Positions 34,497 through 44,600 of a DNA stretch of 64,000 nucleotides are shown here, piece by piece. Source of the DNA: Yoonia sp. F2084L. GTDB taxonomy: Bacteria; Pseudomonadota; Alphaproteobacteria; Rhodobacterales; Rhodobacteraceae. The position numbers were made by a program, and so were the translations under genes. The first letter of the stretch is position 1; each line of letters opens with the position of its first letter. The notes under the pieces were generated by a model that was not told where the DNA came from, searched no databases, and was given only the letters and a program-made list of their open reading frames with translations. The stretch covers positions 1-64,000 of the forward strand of contig NZ_JALKAH010000005.1 of the NCBI RefSeq assembly GCF_023015625.1, in the 5' to 3' direction.

Positions 34497-35600
34497 ATGA
34501 CGAAATCAATCGAACGGAGACGGTTTATCAAAACGGCCGGCCTGAGCGTTGCAGGTGCTGCAGCGCTTGGTTCGCCAGCCATTGCGCAGGGCAAGAAGGA
34601 ACTGCGCTTTGTAACGTCTTTTCCGACAATGTTTCCGGGGTTGGGCACATCAGCCCGACGCGTCACAGATCGCATTAACCTTGCCACTGAGGGGCGTATT
34701 GAGGTCACGCTTTATGATCGCGGTGCGCTTGTGCCCGGCGGTGTGGGCGTGTTTGAGGCCGTCGCGGCGGGCAATGCTGATATGTATTACTCATCCGAAT
34801 ACTATCACCCATCTAAAAGCCAAGCCTACAATATCTATGGCGCGGTGCCGTTCGGTATGACGACCCCGGAGACATACGCCTGGATCTTGCATGGCGGGGG
34901 TCAAGAACTGTGGGACACGCTGCATGAGGGCTTTAATATGAAGCCATTTGCCGGCCCATCCACAGGTGTACAGATGGGTGGCTGGTATAACAAGCAGATA
35001 GAATCGTTGGACGACATGCAGGGCGTAAAGTTCCGCATGCCCGGTCTGGGTGGCGAGGTGTTGCGGTCCATTGGGGTGGCAGTGGTCAATCTTCCGGGAT
35101 CAGAGGTCTTCGCAGCACTTCAGTCTGGCGCAATTGATGGGGCCGAATGGGTTGGGCCGTGGCATGATCTGGCCTTTGGTTTCCACAAGGTTGTGAAGCA
35201 TTACCATTGGCCAGGCTTCCATGAACCGGGCAACATCGGGTCTTACGGGATCAACCTGGATTTCTGGGAAGGTGTCTCAGACGCCGACAAGCAGATCATC
35301 ACATCAATCTTGGAAGCCGAATGCTATCTGCAAACGGCAGAATACAACGGTGCCAGCCCCGATGCGCTCGATAAGCTGCTGACAGAGCATGATGTGCAAT
35401 TGCATCAATACCCGGACGATCTGCTGGTCGAATTGGCTAAAGCCAGCCGCGATGTGATGGAGGATGTCGCAAACGCAGACGCCACGACGCGGGCCGTGTG
35501 GGATAGCTATCAAGCGTTTCGCGAAAAATCTATCGGATGGTCCAGCTTGGGGATTCAAGGCTTTCTGAATGCCCGCACAATGGCTGGCTCAAATCTCTGA
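34497..35600 (+). CDS. TRAP transporter substrate-binding protein (DctP family)
   Basis: The 367-residue protein starts at the ATG at 34497 behind GGGAGGGAACG. An upstream frame start at 34440 is rejected because the signal then begins correctly: MTKSIERRRFIKTAGLSVAG with an RRRFIK twin-arginine motif and cleavage after SPAIAQG, indicating Tat export. DctP blocks include GVQMGGWYNKQIESLDDMQG near 157-176, KFRMPGLGGEVLRSIGVAVV following it, and GAIDGAEWVGPWHDLAFG near 218-235. The Arg in KFRMPG is the expected carboxylate anchor. It is followed by a hairpin and then the two permeases. Confidence 0.92.
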   Translation: MTKSIERRRFIKTAGLSVAGAAALGSPAIAQGKKELRFVTSFPTMFPGLGTSARRVTDRINLATEGRIEVTLYDRGALVPGGVGVFEAVAAGNADMYYSSEYYHPSKSQAYNIYGAVPFGMTTPETYAWILHGGGQELWDTLHEGFNMKPFAGPSTGVQMGGWYNKQIESLDDMQGVKFRMPGLGGEVLRSIGVAVVNLPGSEVFAALQSGAIDGAEWVGPWHDLAFGFHKVVKHYHWPGFHEPGNIGSYGINLDFWEGVSDADKQIITSILEAECYLQTAEYNGASPDALDKLLTEHDVQLHQYPDDLLVELAKASRDVMEDVANADATTRAVWDSYQAFREKSIGWSSLGIQGFLNARTMAGSNL

Positions 35601-35619
35601 CTGGTTCCTCCCCGCTGAC

Positions 35620-35648
35620 AGCGCCCTTGGCCACCTGCCTAGGGCGCT
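35620..35648 (+). terminator. Intra-operon hairpin between dctP and dctQ
   Basis: An 8-bp perfect stem AGCGCCCT / AGGGCGCT (35620-35627 with 35641-35648) encloses a 13-nt loop and is followed by TTCGGTTCTT. It lies between the dctP stop and the dctQ start. It probably attenuates transcription or protects the dctP message, giving the usual excess of binding protein over permease. Confidence 0.55.
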
Positions 35649-35660
35649 TTCGGTTCTTGA

Positions 35661-36212
35661 ATGAAGTACATGCTGAAGCTGTCCCGCCATCTTGATCTGA
35701 TTACCGACACGTTTGGGCGTGGTCTGTCGTGGCTCGCGCTTGCTATGGTGTTGCTGCAAGGTGCCGTTGTTTTTATGCGGTATGTTTTTGGGCTGTCGAT
35801 CCTGTGGATGCAAGAAGGGATTCTATATCTGCATGCGATCATTTTTCTATCGGCGGCTGGATATACGCTTTTGCATGACGGGCATGTGCGCGTCGACATA
35901 TTCTATAGCGGCGCGTCACCCCGCACCAAAGCGATCATTGATATCATCGGTGTCGTATTTTTGCTGACGCCGGTGTGTGTACTGTTGCTGTGGGCAGGCT
36001 GGCCGTATGTCGCATCGTCGTGGGCGGTTTGGGAAGGGTCGATAGAACCCAGCGGCATCCCGGCGATGTTTCTGCTCAAGACATGCATCTTACTTTTCCC
36101 TGCAACGCTGTTGGTGCAGGGGTTTTCGCTATTGCTACGGTCGGTTTTGGTTCTGCGCGGGGTGTTGGCAACGAATGCATGGCAGGCCCCCCAGATCGGC
36201 ACGAAGGGGTAA
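35661..36212 (+). CDS. TRAP transporter small permease (DctQ family)
   Basis: The 183-residue protein has four transmembrane helices. The family core is ILWMQEGILYLHAIIFLSAA near 51-70, followed by YTLLHDGHVRVDIFY. The C-terminal helices are VFLLTPVCVLLLWAG and a last one near 145-165. It is the small membrane subunit partnering DctM, whose gene starts 3 bp downstream. Confidence 0.88.
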   Translation: MKYMLKLSRHLDLITDTFGRGLSWLALAMVLLQGAVVFMRYVFGLSILWMQEGILYLHAIIFLSAAGYTLLHDGHVRVDIFYSGASPRTKAIIDIIGVVFLLTPVCVLLLWAGWPYVASSWAVWEGSIEPSGIPAMFLLKTCILLFPATLLVQGFSLLLRSVLVLRGVLATNAWQAPQIGTKG

Positions 36213-36215
36213 CAC

Positions 36216-37787
36216 ATGGACCCCGATATCCTTCTTGGTCTGATGATCATCATTGTTTTCGGCACGCTGATGCTGGGGTTTTCAGTTGCGTTTACCCTAG
36301 CGGGCGCGTCCATATTGTTTGGCCTGCTAGGGTGGTGGCTAGACGCCTTTCAGCTGTCATTCTTTGCGGTGCTGCCTAACCGTGTCAGCGGGTTGATGTC
36401 GAACCAAGTGCTGATCGCGATTCCGCTGTTCATCTTTATGGGTGTCATGTTGGAGCGATCCCGTGTGGCCGAAGAATTGCTTGAAACGATGGGCATGCTG
36501 TTTGGGCGGTTGCGCGGCGGACTGGGCATATCGGTCGCTGTTGTGGGTGCGATGCTGGCCGCATCAACAGGCATTGTGGGTGCTACTGTTGTGACCATGG
36601 GGCTGGTGGCGCTGCCCACCATGTTGCGGCGGGGGTATGACCCGAAACTCTCGACCGGGATTATCGCGGCGTCCGGCACACTTGGCCAGATCATTCCACC
36701 CTCAATCATTCTAGTTGTGTTGGGGGATCAGATTTCGATCGCGTATCAGCAGGCGCAACGCGAACTTGGGAATTGGTCGCCCGACCCGGTGTCGGTTGGT
36801 GACCTGTTTGCAGGTGCCCTTGTGCCGGGGCTTGTGCTTGTTGGTCTCTATATTCTGTACATTCTGATTTACTGTTTGATCAAACCATCTGCTGGCCCCG
36901 CATTGAGCGCCTCCGATACGACCCAGACCACAGATTTAGGGCGCCGCATCGTGCATGCGCTTCTCGCTCCTGCCGTTCTGATCTTTTCGGTTTTGGGATC
37001 CATCCTGTCCGGTATCGCAACCCCGACCGAGGCCGCCGCACTGGGTGCGCTTGGTGCGACGGTCCTTGGTGGTTTCCGCGCTAATCGCCAAAAAAAGGGG
37101 GCTGCGCTGGCCGTCTGCACAGGGCTGGTCATGCTGCTCGCCCTTGTGACCCAAGTGGACATACGGGTCACGCGCGACATTGGAACACCGGTTGAGAAAG
37201 CCGCGATCTGGGTCGCCGTTGGGGCCTGTCTCGCTGTGGCCTATGGTCTTGCGGTTTGCCTGTGGCGGGTATTTCAGAACGGCACATTGGCCGAGGTCAA
37301 CCGCCAGACCATCCGCATCACGTCAATGGTCTTTGCGATCATCATCTGCGCGCAACTGTTTTCGCTCGTCTTTCTGGGGCTTGGCGGGGACGAGATTGTG
37401 ACCCATGTCCTGACGTCACTGCCCGGTGGTGTCTTTGGGGCCGTCTTTACCGTGATGGTCGTAATCTTTGTGCTGGGTTTCTTTCTGGACGTATTGGAAA
37501 TCTCGTTCGTGGTTGTGCCGATTGTGGCGCCTATCCTGCTTGCGATGGACCTGAACCCGGTTTGGCTGGGTGTGATGATTGCGGTGAACCTGCAAACATC
37601 CTATCTGACACCGCCATTTGGCTTTGCGTTGTTTTACCTGCGCGGGGTGACACCCCCCGAGGTCAAGACCAGTACCATCTACGCAGGGGTCGCTCCGTTT
37701 GTCGTAATACAGCTTTCTATGCTTTGTATCCTCGCCTTGTTTCCGGCGCTCGCCACGTGGTTACCCGGCGTGGTCTTTGGTCCTTGA
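36216..37787 (+). CDS. TRAP transporter large permease (DctM family, long form)
   Basis: The 523-residue protein is longer than the usual 430 residues. The TRAP blocks are VLIAIPLFIFMGVMLERS near 65-82, GAMLAASTGIVGATVVTMGL near 112-131 and ASGTLGQIIPPSIILVVLGD near 150-169. At the C-terminus are FFLDVLEISFVVVPIVAPIL and NLQTSYLTPPFGFALFYLRG. The extra length is a hydrophobic insertion at about 270-390, seen in the subfamily of long DctM proteins. It imports a carboxylate with DctP and DctQ using the sodium gradient. Confidence 0.9.
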   Translation: MDPDILLGLMIIIVFGTLMLGFSVAFTLAGASILFGLLGWWLDAFQLSFFAVLPNRVSGLMSNQVLIAIPLFIFMGVMLERSRVAEELLETMGMLFGRLRGGLGISVAVVGAMLAASTGIVGATVVTMGLVALPTMLRRGYDPKLSTGIIAASGTLGQIIPPSIILVVLGDQISIAYQQAQRELGNWSPDPVSVGDLFAGALVPGLVLVGLYILYILIYCLIKPSAGPALSASDTTQTTDLGRRIVHALLAPAVLIFSVLGSILSGIATPTEAAALGALGATVLGGFRANRQKKGAALAVCTGLVMLLALVTQVDIRVTRDIGTPVEKAAIWVAVGACLAVAYGLAVCLWRVFQNGTLAEVNRQTIRITSMVFAIIICAQLFSLVFLGLGGDEIVTHVLTSLPGGVFGAVFTVMVVIFVLGFFLDVLEISFVVVPIVAPILLAMDLNPVWLGVMIAVNLQTSYLTPPFGFALFYLRGVTPPEVKTSTIYAGVAPFVVIQLSMLCILALFPALATWLPGVVFGP

Positions 37788-38200
37788 TTGATATACTTAT
37801 CAGCGCTCATCATTTCGGATCGTCTGGGGCAAGCATCGCGCTTCCTCATTTGGCATAATATGCAAGTCTGCTGGAAGGCTCACATCACCAACAACACAGC
37901 ATTCTATTCACAAGGTTCTCATCAAGAACGCGGTGTTCAATTCTGCGCATAAGAAATCGTTCAATGCCTAATTTTTCATCTTGAGCGCGCACAATTTCCC
38001 GATCGCAACCCCGAGACAGGCGGGAATGCGCCAGAATACGCTGGCCTTCAGGAACAATGAGGACGCTCGTTGACAATTAAAACGACTCGCCTCACGGTAA
38101 TGTTATCGCATCCATGAATACCCTATTACGTGTTACGGAAATCTCCGTCTGACACCAAGAGAGAATTGCGATCTCAAGAGGCTTAATTCAGGCAACTGCT
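37788..38200. other. 413-bp intergenic region
   Basis: No supported gene is seen. A 63-codon minus-strand frame at 37885-38076 (C-terminal RMLCCW) has no recognisable relatives and no ribosome site. The region separates the DctPQM operon from the exported-protein cluster and presumably contains the promoter of the latter. Confidence 0.4.
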
Positions 38201-38217
38201 TTGAAGGCAGCCTTCAA
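38201..38217. promoter_or_regulatory. 17-bp palindrome upstream of the beta-propeller gene
   Basis: TTGAAGGCAGCCTTCAA is a perfect 7-bp inverted repeat with a 3-nt spacer, ending 17 bp before the ATG at 38235 and just 5' of the ribosome site AAAGGA. It could be an operator or an mRNA hairpin influencing translation. Confidence 0.35.
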
Positions 38218-38234
38218 TGCTGAAAGGAAGCATC

Positions 38235-39830
38235 ATGTCCATAAGGTTCTTAAAGCTTACCACTGCACTGGCAATTGTATTTGCCACGCCGGCCCTCCAG
38301 TCCTTCGCTGACGTGCCGTCGGGTATGACCGCGACAATTTCCGAGCAATCCATTCACAATGCAGGCCGCAATATAATGCGGACGGCCGACGGCGGGATTG
38401 TCGCCACATATGCATCCGTGAACGGAAATCGCGCCGAACTGACATTCTCGCGAACGCTCGATAACGGCCAAACATGGATGCCGGTGTCCTTCTCCGAAGT
38501 GACAGGTAATGTCGGCCAGGCGGCCGTCGACTCAAACTTCAAGGGCTCCTACATCGTCTTCACAGAAGAGGTGAATGGAACTTTGATTAGTCGCATGGCA
38601 TTCACGGGTGCCCCGTTCGCAGAGAATCCGGAGTTCATAGTCTCAGACAGTGTTTCTCCTGTTGGGGTGATCCCGCAGGACGTCTATGTTCAGGCGTCGC
38701 GCAAAGGCTGGGGACAGCTCTCAGACATCTCGCGCGAGACCGTCGCCTATGGCTATCAGGATGCTGTGACGGGCGATCTTTACGTCGGCGTGTCCTTCGA
38801 CGGCGAAACTTTCCCTGTTGCGCAGAAGGTCCTCGCGGACCCCTATGCAGCGTCCGGCCCAGCGGTGGCGGTTCGCGGGAATTATGTGGTCGCGAGCTAT
38901 CAAACAACGCATCCCGACATCGTTCCCAGCGATGTACCGGTGTCCATGCGCGCAGATCGCACCTATCCAGCGTGGATCGAGTCCATGGACGGAGGCAAGA
39001 CATGGTCCACACCACGGCCCGTCTTCGGCGATATGTCCAATGACTTCCCAGTGGCCGAAGTTGCCAGCAAAACAGGTGAAATCGAGTATCTGCGCCTTGC
39101 AGCTGGGACAGATCTGCCAAATTCTCCGACACTCAACTGGGGCTCGTCACGATCCTCGACAAGTGGCGGCGGACGCGATTACGTAGACCTGCGGACACGT
39201 GGAACTGATGAACGCGCCAACCCGCTGCTCAACCCGGAAGAGACTTCGCCAGGTGTCCAGATGGCAAGCGTGAAGGACAATGAGAACGGGCTAACCTTCG
39301 TTCAAACGTCCATGCTGCCTATGGGTGTGGACGAACCCGGGAGTGAAGTGAGCATCGTCAGCTTCCGCGAAATCGAGCCCGGTGCACCGTGGACCCACGT
39401 CGTCGCACATAACGTGTTAACCGCAGATCCGACTGCCGTGGATCGGACCACATCGACGCTTGATGTGGATGCCACGCAGTTCCAATACAGCGCACTGATC
39501 GACACTAAGATCCGTGCAACCTCTTATAAGGAGATGGATCCAAGTTCCGGCGAAGCACGTCTCGTCGTGGCAGTGTCCACGGATACCGGCATGACGTTCT
39601 CTCACCATACCAGCTTCAGCGCTGCTGAGCTCGAGGCACGGGGGATCACTGACTTCGACGCGGCGGGCATCTTCACGTCGAGCCAGTGCCTCTTCGAGGA
39701 TCGCGACGGAGAGGTCTACGTCGATCTTATGGTCTCTCAAGGCGGGGAAATGCGCTTCGTCAGCCTTCCGACTGGGGTGAATGCCGCGGAGCTACGCGAG
39801 GAAGAGCATGCGGCTCTGATTACCGAGTAG
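38235..39830 (+). CDS. Secreted Asp-box (sialidase-like) beta-propeller protein
   Basis: The protein has 531 residues from the ATG at 38235 (ribosome site AAAGGA); an ATG at 38217 would give 537. The signal peptide ends ALQSFADV. Asp-box motifs (S-x-D-x-G-x-T-W) appear as TLDNGQTW, SMDGGKTW and STDTGMTF, with a weaker SFDGETF, so a BNR/sialidase-type propeller is expected. I do not see the Arg triad or the FRIP motif that would prove sialidase activity. The segment around SGGGRDYVDLRTRGTDE and LLNPEETSPGVQM is unfamiliar. It is the first gene of a plus-strand cluster with a VOC protein, a di-haem cytochrome and a Tricorn-like protease. Confidence 0.65.
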   Translation: MSIRFLKLTTALAIVFATPALQSFADVPSGMTATISEQSIHNAGRNIMRTADGGIVATYASVNGNRAELTFSRTLDNGQTWMPVSFSEVTGNVGQAAVDSNFKGSYIVFTEEVNGTLISRMAFTGAPFAENPEFIVSDSVSPVGVIPQDVYVQASRKGWGQLSDISRETVAYGYQDAVTGDLYVGVSFDGETFPVAQKVLADPYAASGPAVAVRGNYVVASYQTTHPDIVPSDVPVSMRADRTYPAWIESMDGGKTWSTPRPVFGDMSNDFPVAEVASKTGEIEYLRLAAGTDLPNSPTLNWGSSRSSTSGGGRDYVDLRTRGTDERANPLLNPEETSPGVQMASVKDNENGLTFVQTSMLPMGVDEPGSEVSIVSFREIEPGAPWTHVVAHNVLTADPTAVDRTTSTLDVDATQFQYSALIDTKIRATSYKEMDPSSGEARLVVAVSTDTGMTFSHHTSFSAAELEARGITDFDAAGIFTSSQCLFEDRDGEVYVDLMVSQGGEMRFVSLPTGVNAAELREEEHAALITE

Positions 39831-39849
39831 TTTCTGCTGAAAATGACAA

Positions 39850-39878
39850 AAGCACGGCCGATTATTTTGGCCGTGCTT
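39850..39878. terminator. Hairpin after the beta-propeller gene
   Basis: A perfect 10-bp stem AAGCACGGCC / GGCCGTGCTT (39850-39859 with 39869-39878) encloses a 9-nt loop, starting 19 bp after the stop codon. There is no long T run after it, so it may be a weak terminator or an mRNA end stabiliser ahead of the VOC gene. Confidence 0.55.
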
Positions 39879-39905
39879 ACCTATCGAATACAATAAGAGA
39901 AATGA

Positions 39906-40295
39906 ATGCTACACCACGTTGAAATATATGTCTCGGACCTCCGCACGACAAAATCGTTTTGGAAGAATATACTCAAACATATCGGATGGAGGCAGACTGG
40001 ATCATTTGATCAAGGGTTTACACTATCAAATGATCACGACGCCTACCTGACTTTCGTTCAAGTTGAAGACCATCACGCCGACCGCCCTTATCACAGATGC
40101 GCCGTCGGGCTGAACCATCTCGCTTTTTCGGTTGAGACCCGCGAACTGGTCGACGAGCTCCGCGCATATTGTAAAAAGAAGAGGTATTCGATGCTTTATG
40201 ACGACCGTTACCCCTTCGCGACCGGAGGAACCGACTATTACGCGCTTTTCGTCGAAGATCCCAACCGCATCAAACTCGAATTCGTGGCGAAGTGA
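39906..40295 (+). CDS. VOC-family (glyoxalase/dioxygenase-fold) protein
   Basis: The 129-residue single VOC module starts LHHVEIYVSDLRTTKSFWKN. The likely metal ligands are a His of HHVEI, the His in GLNHLAFSVE and the Glu in NRIKLEFVAK. The reaction is unknown; the family covers glyoxalases, ring-cleaving dioxygenases and antibiotic-binding proteins. There is no signal peptide, in contrast to its exported neighbours. It starts 28 bp after the hairpin and 12 bp before the cytochrome gene. Confidence 0.82.
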   Translation: MLHHVEIYVSDLRTTKSFWKNILKHIGWRQTGSFDQGFTLSNDHDAYLTFVQVEDHHADRPYHRCAVGLNHLAFSVETRELVDELRAYCKKKRYSMLYDDRYPFATGGTDYYALFVEDPNRIKLEFVAK

Positions 40296-40307
40296 GAGGC
40301 TGACGCC

Positions 40308-41618
40308 ATGCAGCTTCGCAAATTCCCAATCCTTGTGGGCTGTGCGATCTTCATCGTGTTTCTGGCGGCGGTCGTGGGACGAAGTGAGGGGTGGCACGGC
40401 ACCACCGCAGGCAGCGCGCTACCGCTAGAGGAGTGGGCACAGGTTGACGCTGTTGCCGGACGTTTCACTGTCTATTCCTATGGGCGCGCACCCTACAATC
40501 GCGGAGCGCCCTTCCTCACGCTGCCCGAAAGGCGCATGTTTTCAGACGGGGCGGTCGCCTTTACCAATCATTGGCCGGTGATCACCGACGTGGCCACAGG
40601 CCTCGCCGCAGGGCAAAGCCATCAAGGTCCGTCCTGCGGCGGCTGTCACGCTCTTGATGGTCGCGGTCGCGTCCACAACATGGCCGACCTTCACATGTCG
40701 GGGCTCTCCGTGCCAGCACCGGTGGCCGGTGCCACGGAGCGCGTCTATCGCTATCCAATGTATCATGATCCAAACGCGCGGCGGCTCGACGATGTGGAAT
40801 GGCGTACTGCTCGTAGGGTGACGCTTCCCGAGGGCAAAACCATTGAACTTGTCGAACCCGTCGCGCTGGTGGATGGGCAGGAGATGAAGCTGCCGCTTCG
40901 CACCTCGCCGGGCGTCTACGGCCTCGGGCTGATCGAGTTGATCCCGGACGCCGACATCCTCGCACATGCTGCAAACGGCACAGGGCAAGCCAGACTGAGT
41001 GATGTCCCAGGAGAAGAGGGCCGCATCGCCCGCTTCGGCTGGAAAGCGAAATTCGCAACACTTGATGCTCAGGTGCGCGATGCAATGGTGCTGGAGCTTG
41101 GTCTTGTTGACCTGTCAAAAGACGTGGGCGAGGAAAGCGCCGCCCTCGTAGCTCTCGAAACCCTGCTCACAGACTACATCCGTATGCTCGCAATCCCGGC
41201 GCGCCGGATTGATGACGAGACCCGCATCCTTGCCGGTGCGCGCCTGTTCCAAGACGTTGGCTGCATCGAATGCCACAAACCGGCATGGGAAACCTCAAGC
41301 GCGCCGCACATTCCCAAGGAATATCGCGGTGTCGCGATCTATCCGTTCTCCGACTTTCTCTTGCATGACATGGGCCCGGCGCTGGCTGAACCGGGTGGGT
41401 CCCCGGATGCATCGTTCTGGCGGACCCCTCCACTCTGGGGCATCGGCGCACAGCAGGGCGTCGTCCCCGGCGTCGGCTTTCTCCATGATGGGCGCGCCCG
41501 CACTCTGACCGAAGCTATCCTTTGGCACGGCGGCGCGGCACAAGCCTCCACAAATCGGTTCGAGACCCTAAGCGCGCGCGACCGCGCAGATCTCATGGAT
41601 TTTCTGGACTCGCTTTGA
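40308..41618 (+). CDS. Di-haem c-type cytochrome of the DUF1111 family
   Basis: The 436-residue exported protein has an N-terminal hydrophobic signal or anchor (FPILVGCAIFIVFLAAVVG) and two haem c motifs, CGGCH near 108 and CIECH near 321. Other DUF1111 blocks are LPLRTSPGVYGLGLIELIPD, ARFGWKAKFATL and FLHDGRARTLTEAILWHGGA. These di-haem oxidoreductase-like proteins are related to MauG/peroxidase-type cytochromes, but no substrate is established for the family to my knowledge. It lies between the VOC and Tricorn-like genes in the same direction with short gaps, suggesting a shared periplasmic process. Confidence 0.82.
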   Translation: MQLRKFPILVGCAIFIVFLAAVVGRSEGWHGTTAGSALPLEEWAQVDAVAGRFTVYSYGRAPYNRGAPFLTLPERRMFSDGAVAFTNHWPVITDVATGLAAGQSHQGPSCGGCHALDGRGRVHNMADLHMSGLSVPAPVAGATERVYRYPMYHDPNARRLDDVEWRTARRVTLPEGKTIELVEPVALVDGQEMKLPLRTSPGVYGLGLIELIPDADILAHAANGTGQARLSDVPGEEGRIARFGWKAKFATLDAQVRDAMVLELGLVDLSKDVGEESAALVALETLLTDYIRMLAIPARRIDDETRILAGARLFQDVGCIECHKPAWETSSAPHIPKEYRGVAIYPFSDFLLHDMGPALAEPGGSPDASFWRTPPLWGIGAQQGVVPGVGFLHDGRARTLTEAILWHGGAAQASTNRFETLSARDRADLMDFLDSL

Positions 41619-41651
41619 TGCACATGACCCCTGGCAACGAAAGGTGACGAA

Positions 41652-44600
41652 ATGAAAGCTATGAAAACCGCAGCGACAATAGGCGCTGTGCTCGGCCTTC
41701 TGCTCGTTAATGGGGTCGCCTCCGCCCAAGAGATAAGCGGACCCTACGCTCTGCACCCCACCTCTCACGCCGATACGCTCGTTGTGGAGATCAATAACCG
41801 CCTATGGATCACCGAGATGGAGAGTGGCGAGGCACGACGTTTGACCGACAACAACGTAGAGGAAAGCACGCCAGCCCTCTCGCCTGACGGATTAGAAGTA
41901 GCCTATGTCGCGGATGCAGGTGCACATCTTGAGGTATTCGTCACCGATATCGAAACCAAGGCCACCGAGCGTCTAACCTACGAGGGCGGCTTCAGCGTGG
42001 AGGTCGAGGGATGGCTGAACGAGACCGAGGTCCTCTTTTCTAGCATTGGCAAGGCAGGAAAGCGTGGCCCCCTTCTCTTTGCCGTCGACCGGGACACGCG
42101 GCGCGTCCGGGTGCTGCCACTGCTTGAAGCATCAGAGGGCTGTCAGCTTGGTGACGATCTAATTTTCGTCAAGAACCAGCCGTTACTCGACAACGTCAAG
42201 AACTACCGCGGCGGCTACGCACAGCAGATCTACCGCATCCCCAATGAGTTGGTGGACACGCCAGAGTTCATTCAGATGCCCGGGGCTCCCTCTGTTCTCC
42301 TGACCGGCGATTACGACGGCATCAGCCGCGATCCGATCTGTCTTGGAGAGCGCGTTTTCTTCCTCTCCGACCGCTCTGGCACCTTTAATGTCTGGTCGAT
42401 CAATGGCGATGGTGACGCGCTGACCCAGCACACGTTCGGCGAAGATCACGACATCAAAGAAATCTCATCCGGCGATGGCAATACTATCGTCTTCAGCAGG
42501 ATCGGTGGGGTGTTCCGGCTTGACCCGTCAGACGGCGTCGTCTCCCGTATCTCACTAACACTCCCCGAGAGCGCCATCCCTGCGCAATTCCCCGCAACCC
42601 TGGCCGCCTTGTCCTCGGAGGAATTCGCAATCTCCAACGACGGCACCCTCGTTTCTCTCGTCATTCGCGGGAACCTTTGGGCCGTCGACATGAACACCCT
42701 TGCGGCCACTTGCCTCGACTGCGCCTCAGGGCACCGCGTCCGCAAGATCAGGTTCTCTCACGACGGCACGCGGATCTTCGGTCTCAACGATGCGACAGGG
42801 GAGTTCCTGCTTACCTCATACGACGTCACTGGCCGCACCGGGTCCGCATCCATACCACTCGAAACGTCTTCTCCCATTCAGAATTTTATGCTCTCACCCA
42901 ACGGACGCGACATTATCATCCGCCTCGTGGACGGTACTCTCATCGCCCACGATGGTGACACGGCGAAAGAAATCGCCGTGGACACCCGCACCCAACCAGA
43001 GGAAATCAGCTGGTCCCATAGCGGCCGATACGCGACCTTCGTAACCTTCAACGACATTGATATCGGCCGCATCACCGTCTACGACGCGCATTGCCACCAG
43101 ATCGCATACCTTACCAGTGGACGGCACGAGGTCTCTTCGCCGGTTTTCGCCAACGACGACAACGACATTCTTCTCATCGCCGACATGAACTTCTATTCGA
43201 GCGTCAATGATACTTGGGCGCCGGGCACGCACTGGCCATCCTTCGACAAACGCTCCTTGATCCATACGGTCGCCTTCCTGCCAGACAACACCGCCCAACA
43301 AGGAAACGCCCTGTCTTGGCAAGCTGCGGGGCTGGAGGCCGCGACGGATGCTGCGTGCTCGACCCGGATCGAACGCACATCGGCCATTCCGCCGCGCGCA
43401 CGTCCCATGATGAGAGAACTTCCCTATCTTCCCGGCACCTATTCCAACCTGCGCGTCGTAGACGACATCCTTCTGGTCTTTGCAAAAGAGGCCAAGCGCC
43501 ACGACTGGGGCGAAATCCATGCCTTCCCCGTCGTCGATGATGGCCCGCGCATGGGCCCTAGCATCCCCCTAGAGCAAACCATCGACGTTGTAAGTTTTTC
43601 GACCAACAATCGCGCCATGATCGGCCTCACACCCGCCGGCATCTTTATTTCCACGATGGATGCAGAGGGCCGCTTTACCGATCCCGACTACAGGCTCAAC
43701 GCCTTCACCCCAGAAGTCATGATCGACCGCCAAACCGAATACGCCCAGCAATTCCGCGATCTCTGGCGACTTTATCGTGACTACTTCTGGGACGAAGGCA
43801 TGGTCGGGGTGGACTGGGCCGCGCAGTACGACAATTACCGCCCCTACCTCGCTGGAGTCGCCAGCGACGCCGCGTTCAACGACCTGGTATCTTATATGGT
43901 GGGCGAGCTGGGTGCAGGGCACACCTCTTTGACGCGTACCGCCGTCGACACTGATGAGACCCGGGCCATCGCCAGTCTCGGCGCGGATCTTATTGAACAT
44001 GACTACGAGGTCTTCATCAGCGCCATTCTGGACGGGGACCTCGACATCACCGACCAGCGTTCCCCCCTGACAGAGCTGTCACCGCCTGCCCGCGTCGGCG
44101 ACCGCATCGCCAATCTGAACGGCGCGCCAGTGCTATCCATCGGTTCTCTACAACGGATGATGATGGGCAAGGTCGGCGAGCTTGTCCTGCTCGACATTGA
44201 AACCCCCGAGGGCGACTTCTACCGGCACCGGATTGAGCTGCTCTCGGCAGGCGATGAAAGCTGGCTGCGCAACAAGGCCTTTGCGGCGAGAAACGCCGCG
44301 CTGGTGGACGAGTTGAGCAACGAACGCGTCGGTTACATTCACATGGAGTCCGCCTATGCCGACGACTTTGCCGAGTTTGTCCGCCAGTATACCTCTCTTC
44401 ATGATCGCGATGCGCTCATCCTTGATCTGCGGGGCAATAGTGGAGGGAACGTGGACCCCTGGGTTCTCCATTTCTTGCAGCGGCAGGCCTGGCTTTCCGT
44501 TCAGGATCGCTATGACAGCCAAGTATTGAAGCACCCGCGCGACGCCTTTACCGGGCAACTTATCGTGCTGATTGATGGCGATACTTATTCCGATGGGGAA

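Noticed and set aside
37885..38076. Minus-strand 63-codon frame ending RMLCCW
   Set aside because: No ribosome site, relatives or partner gene; could be an old fragment but cannot be supported.
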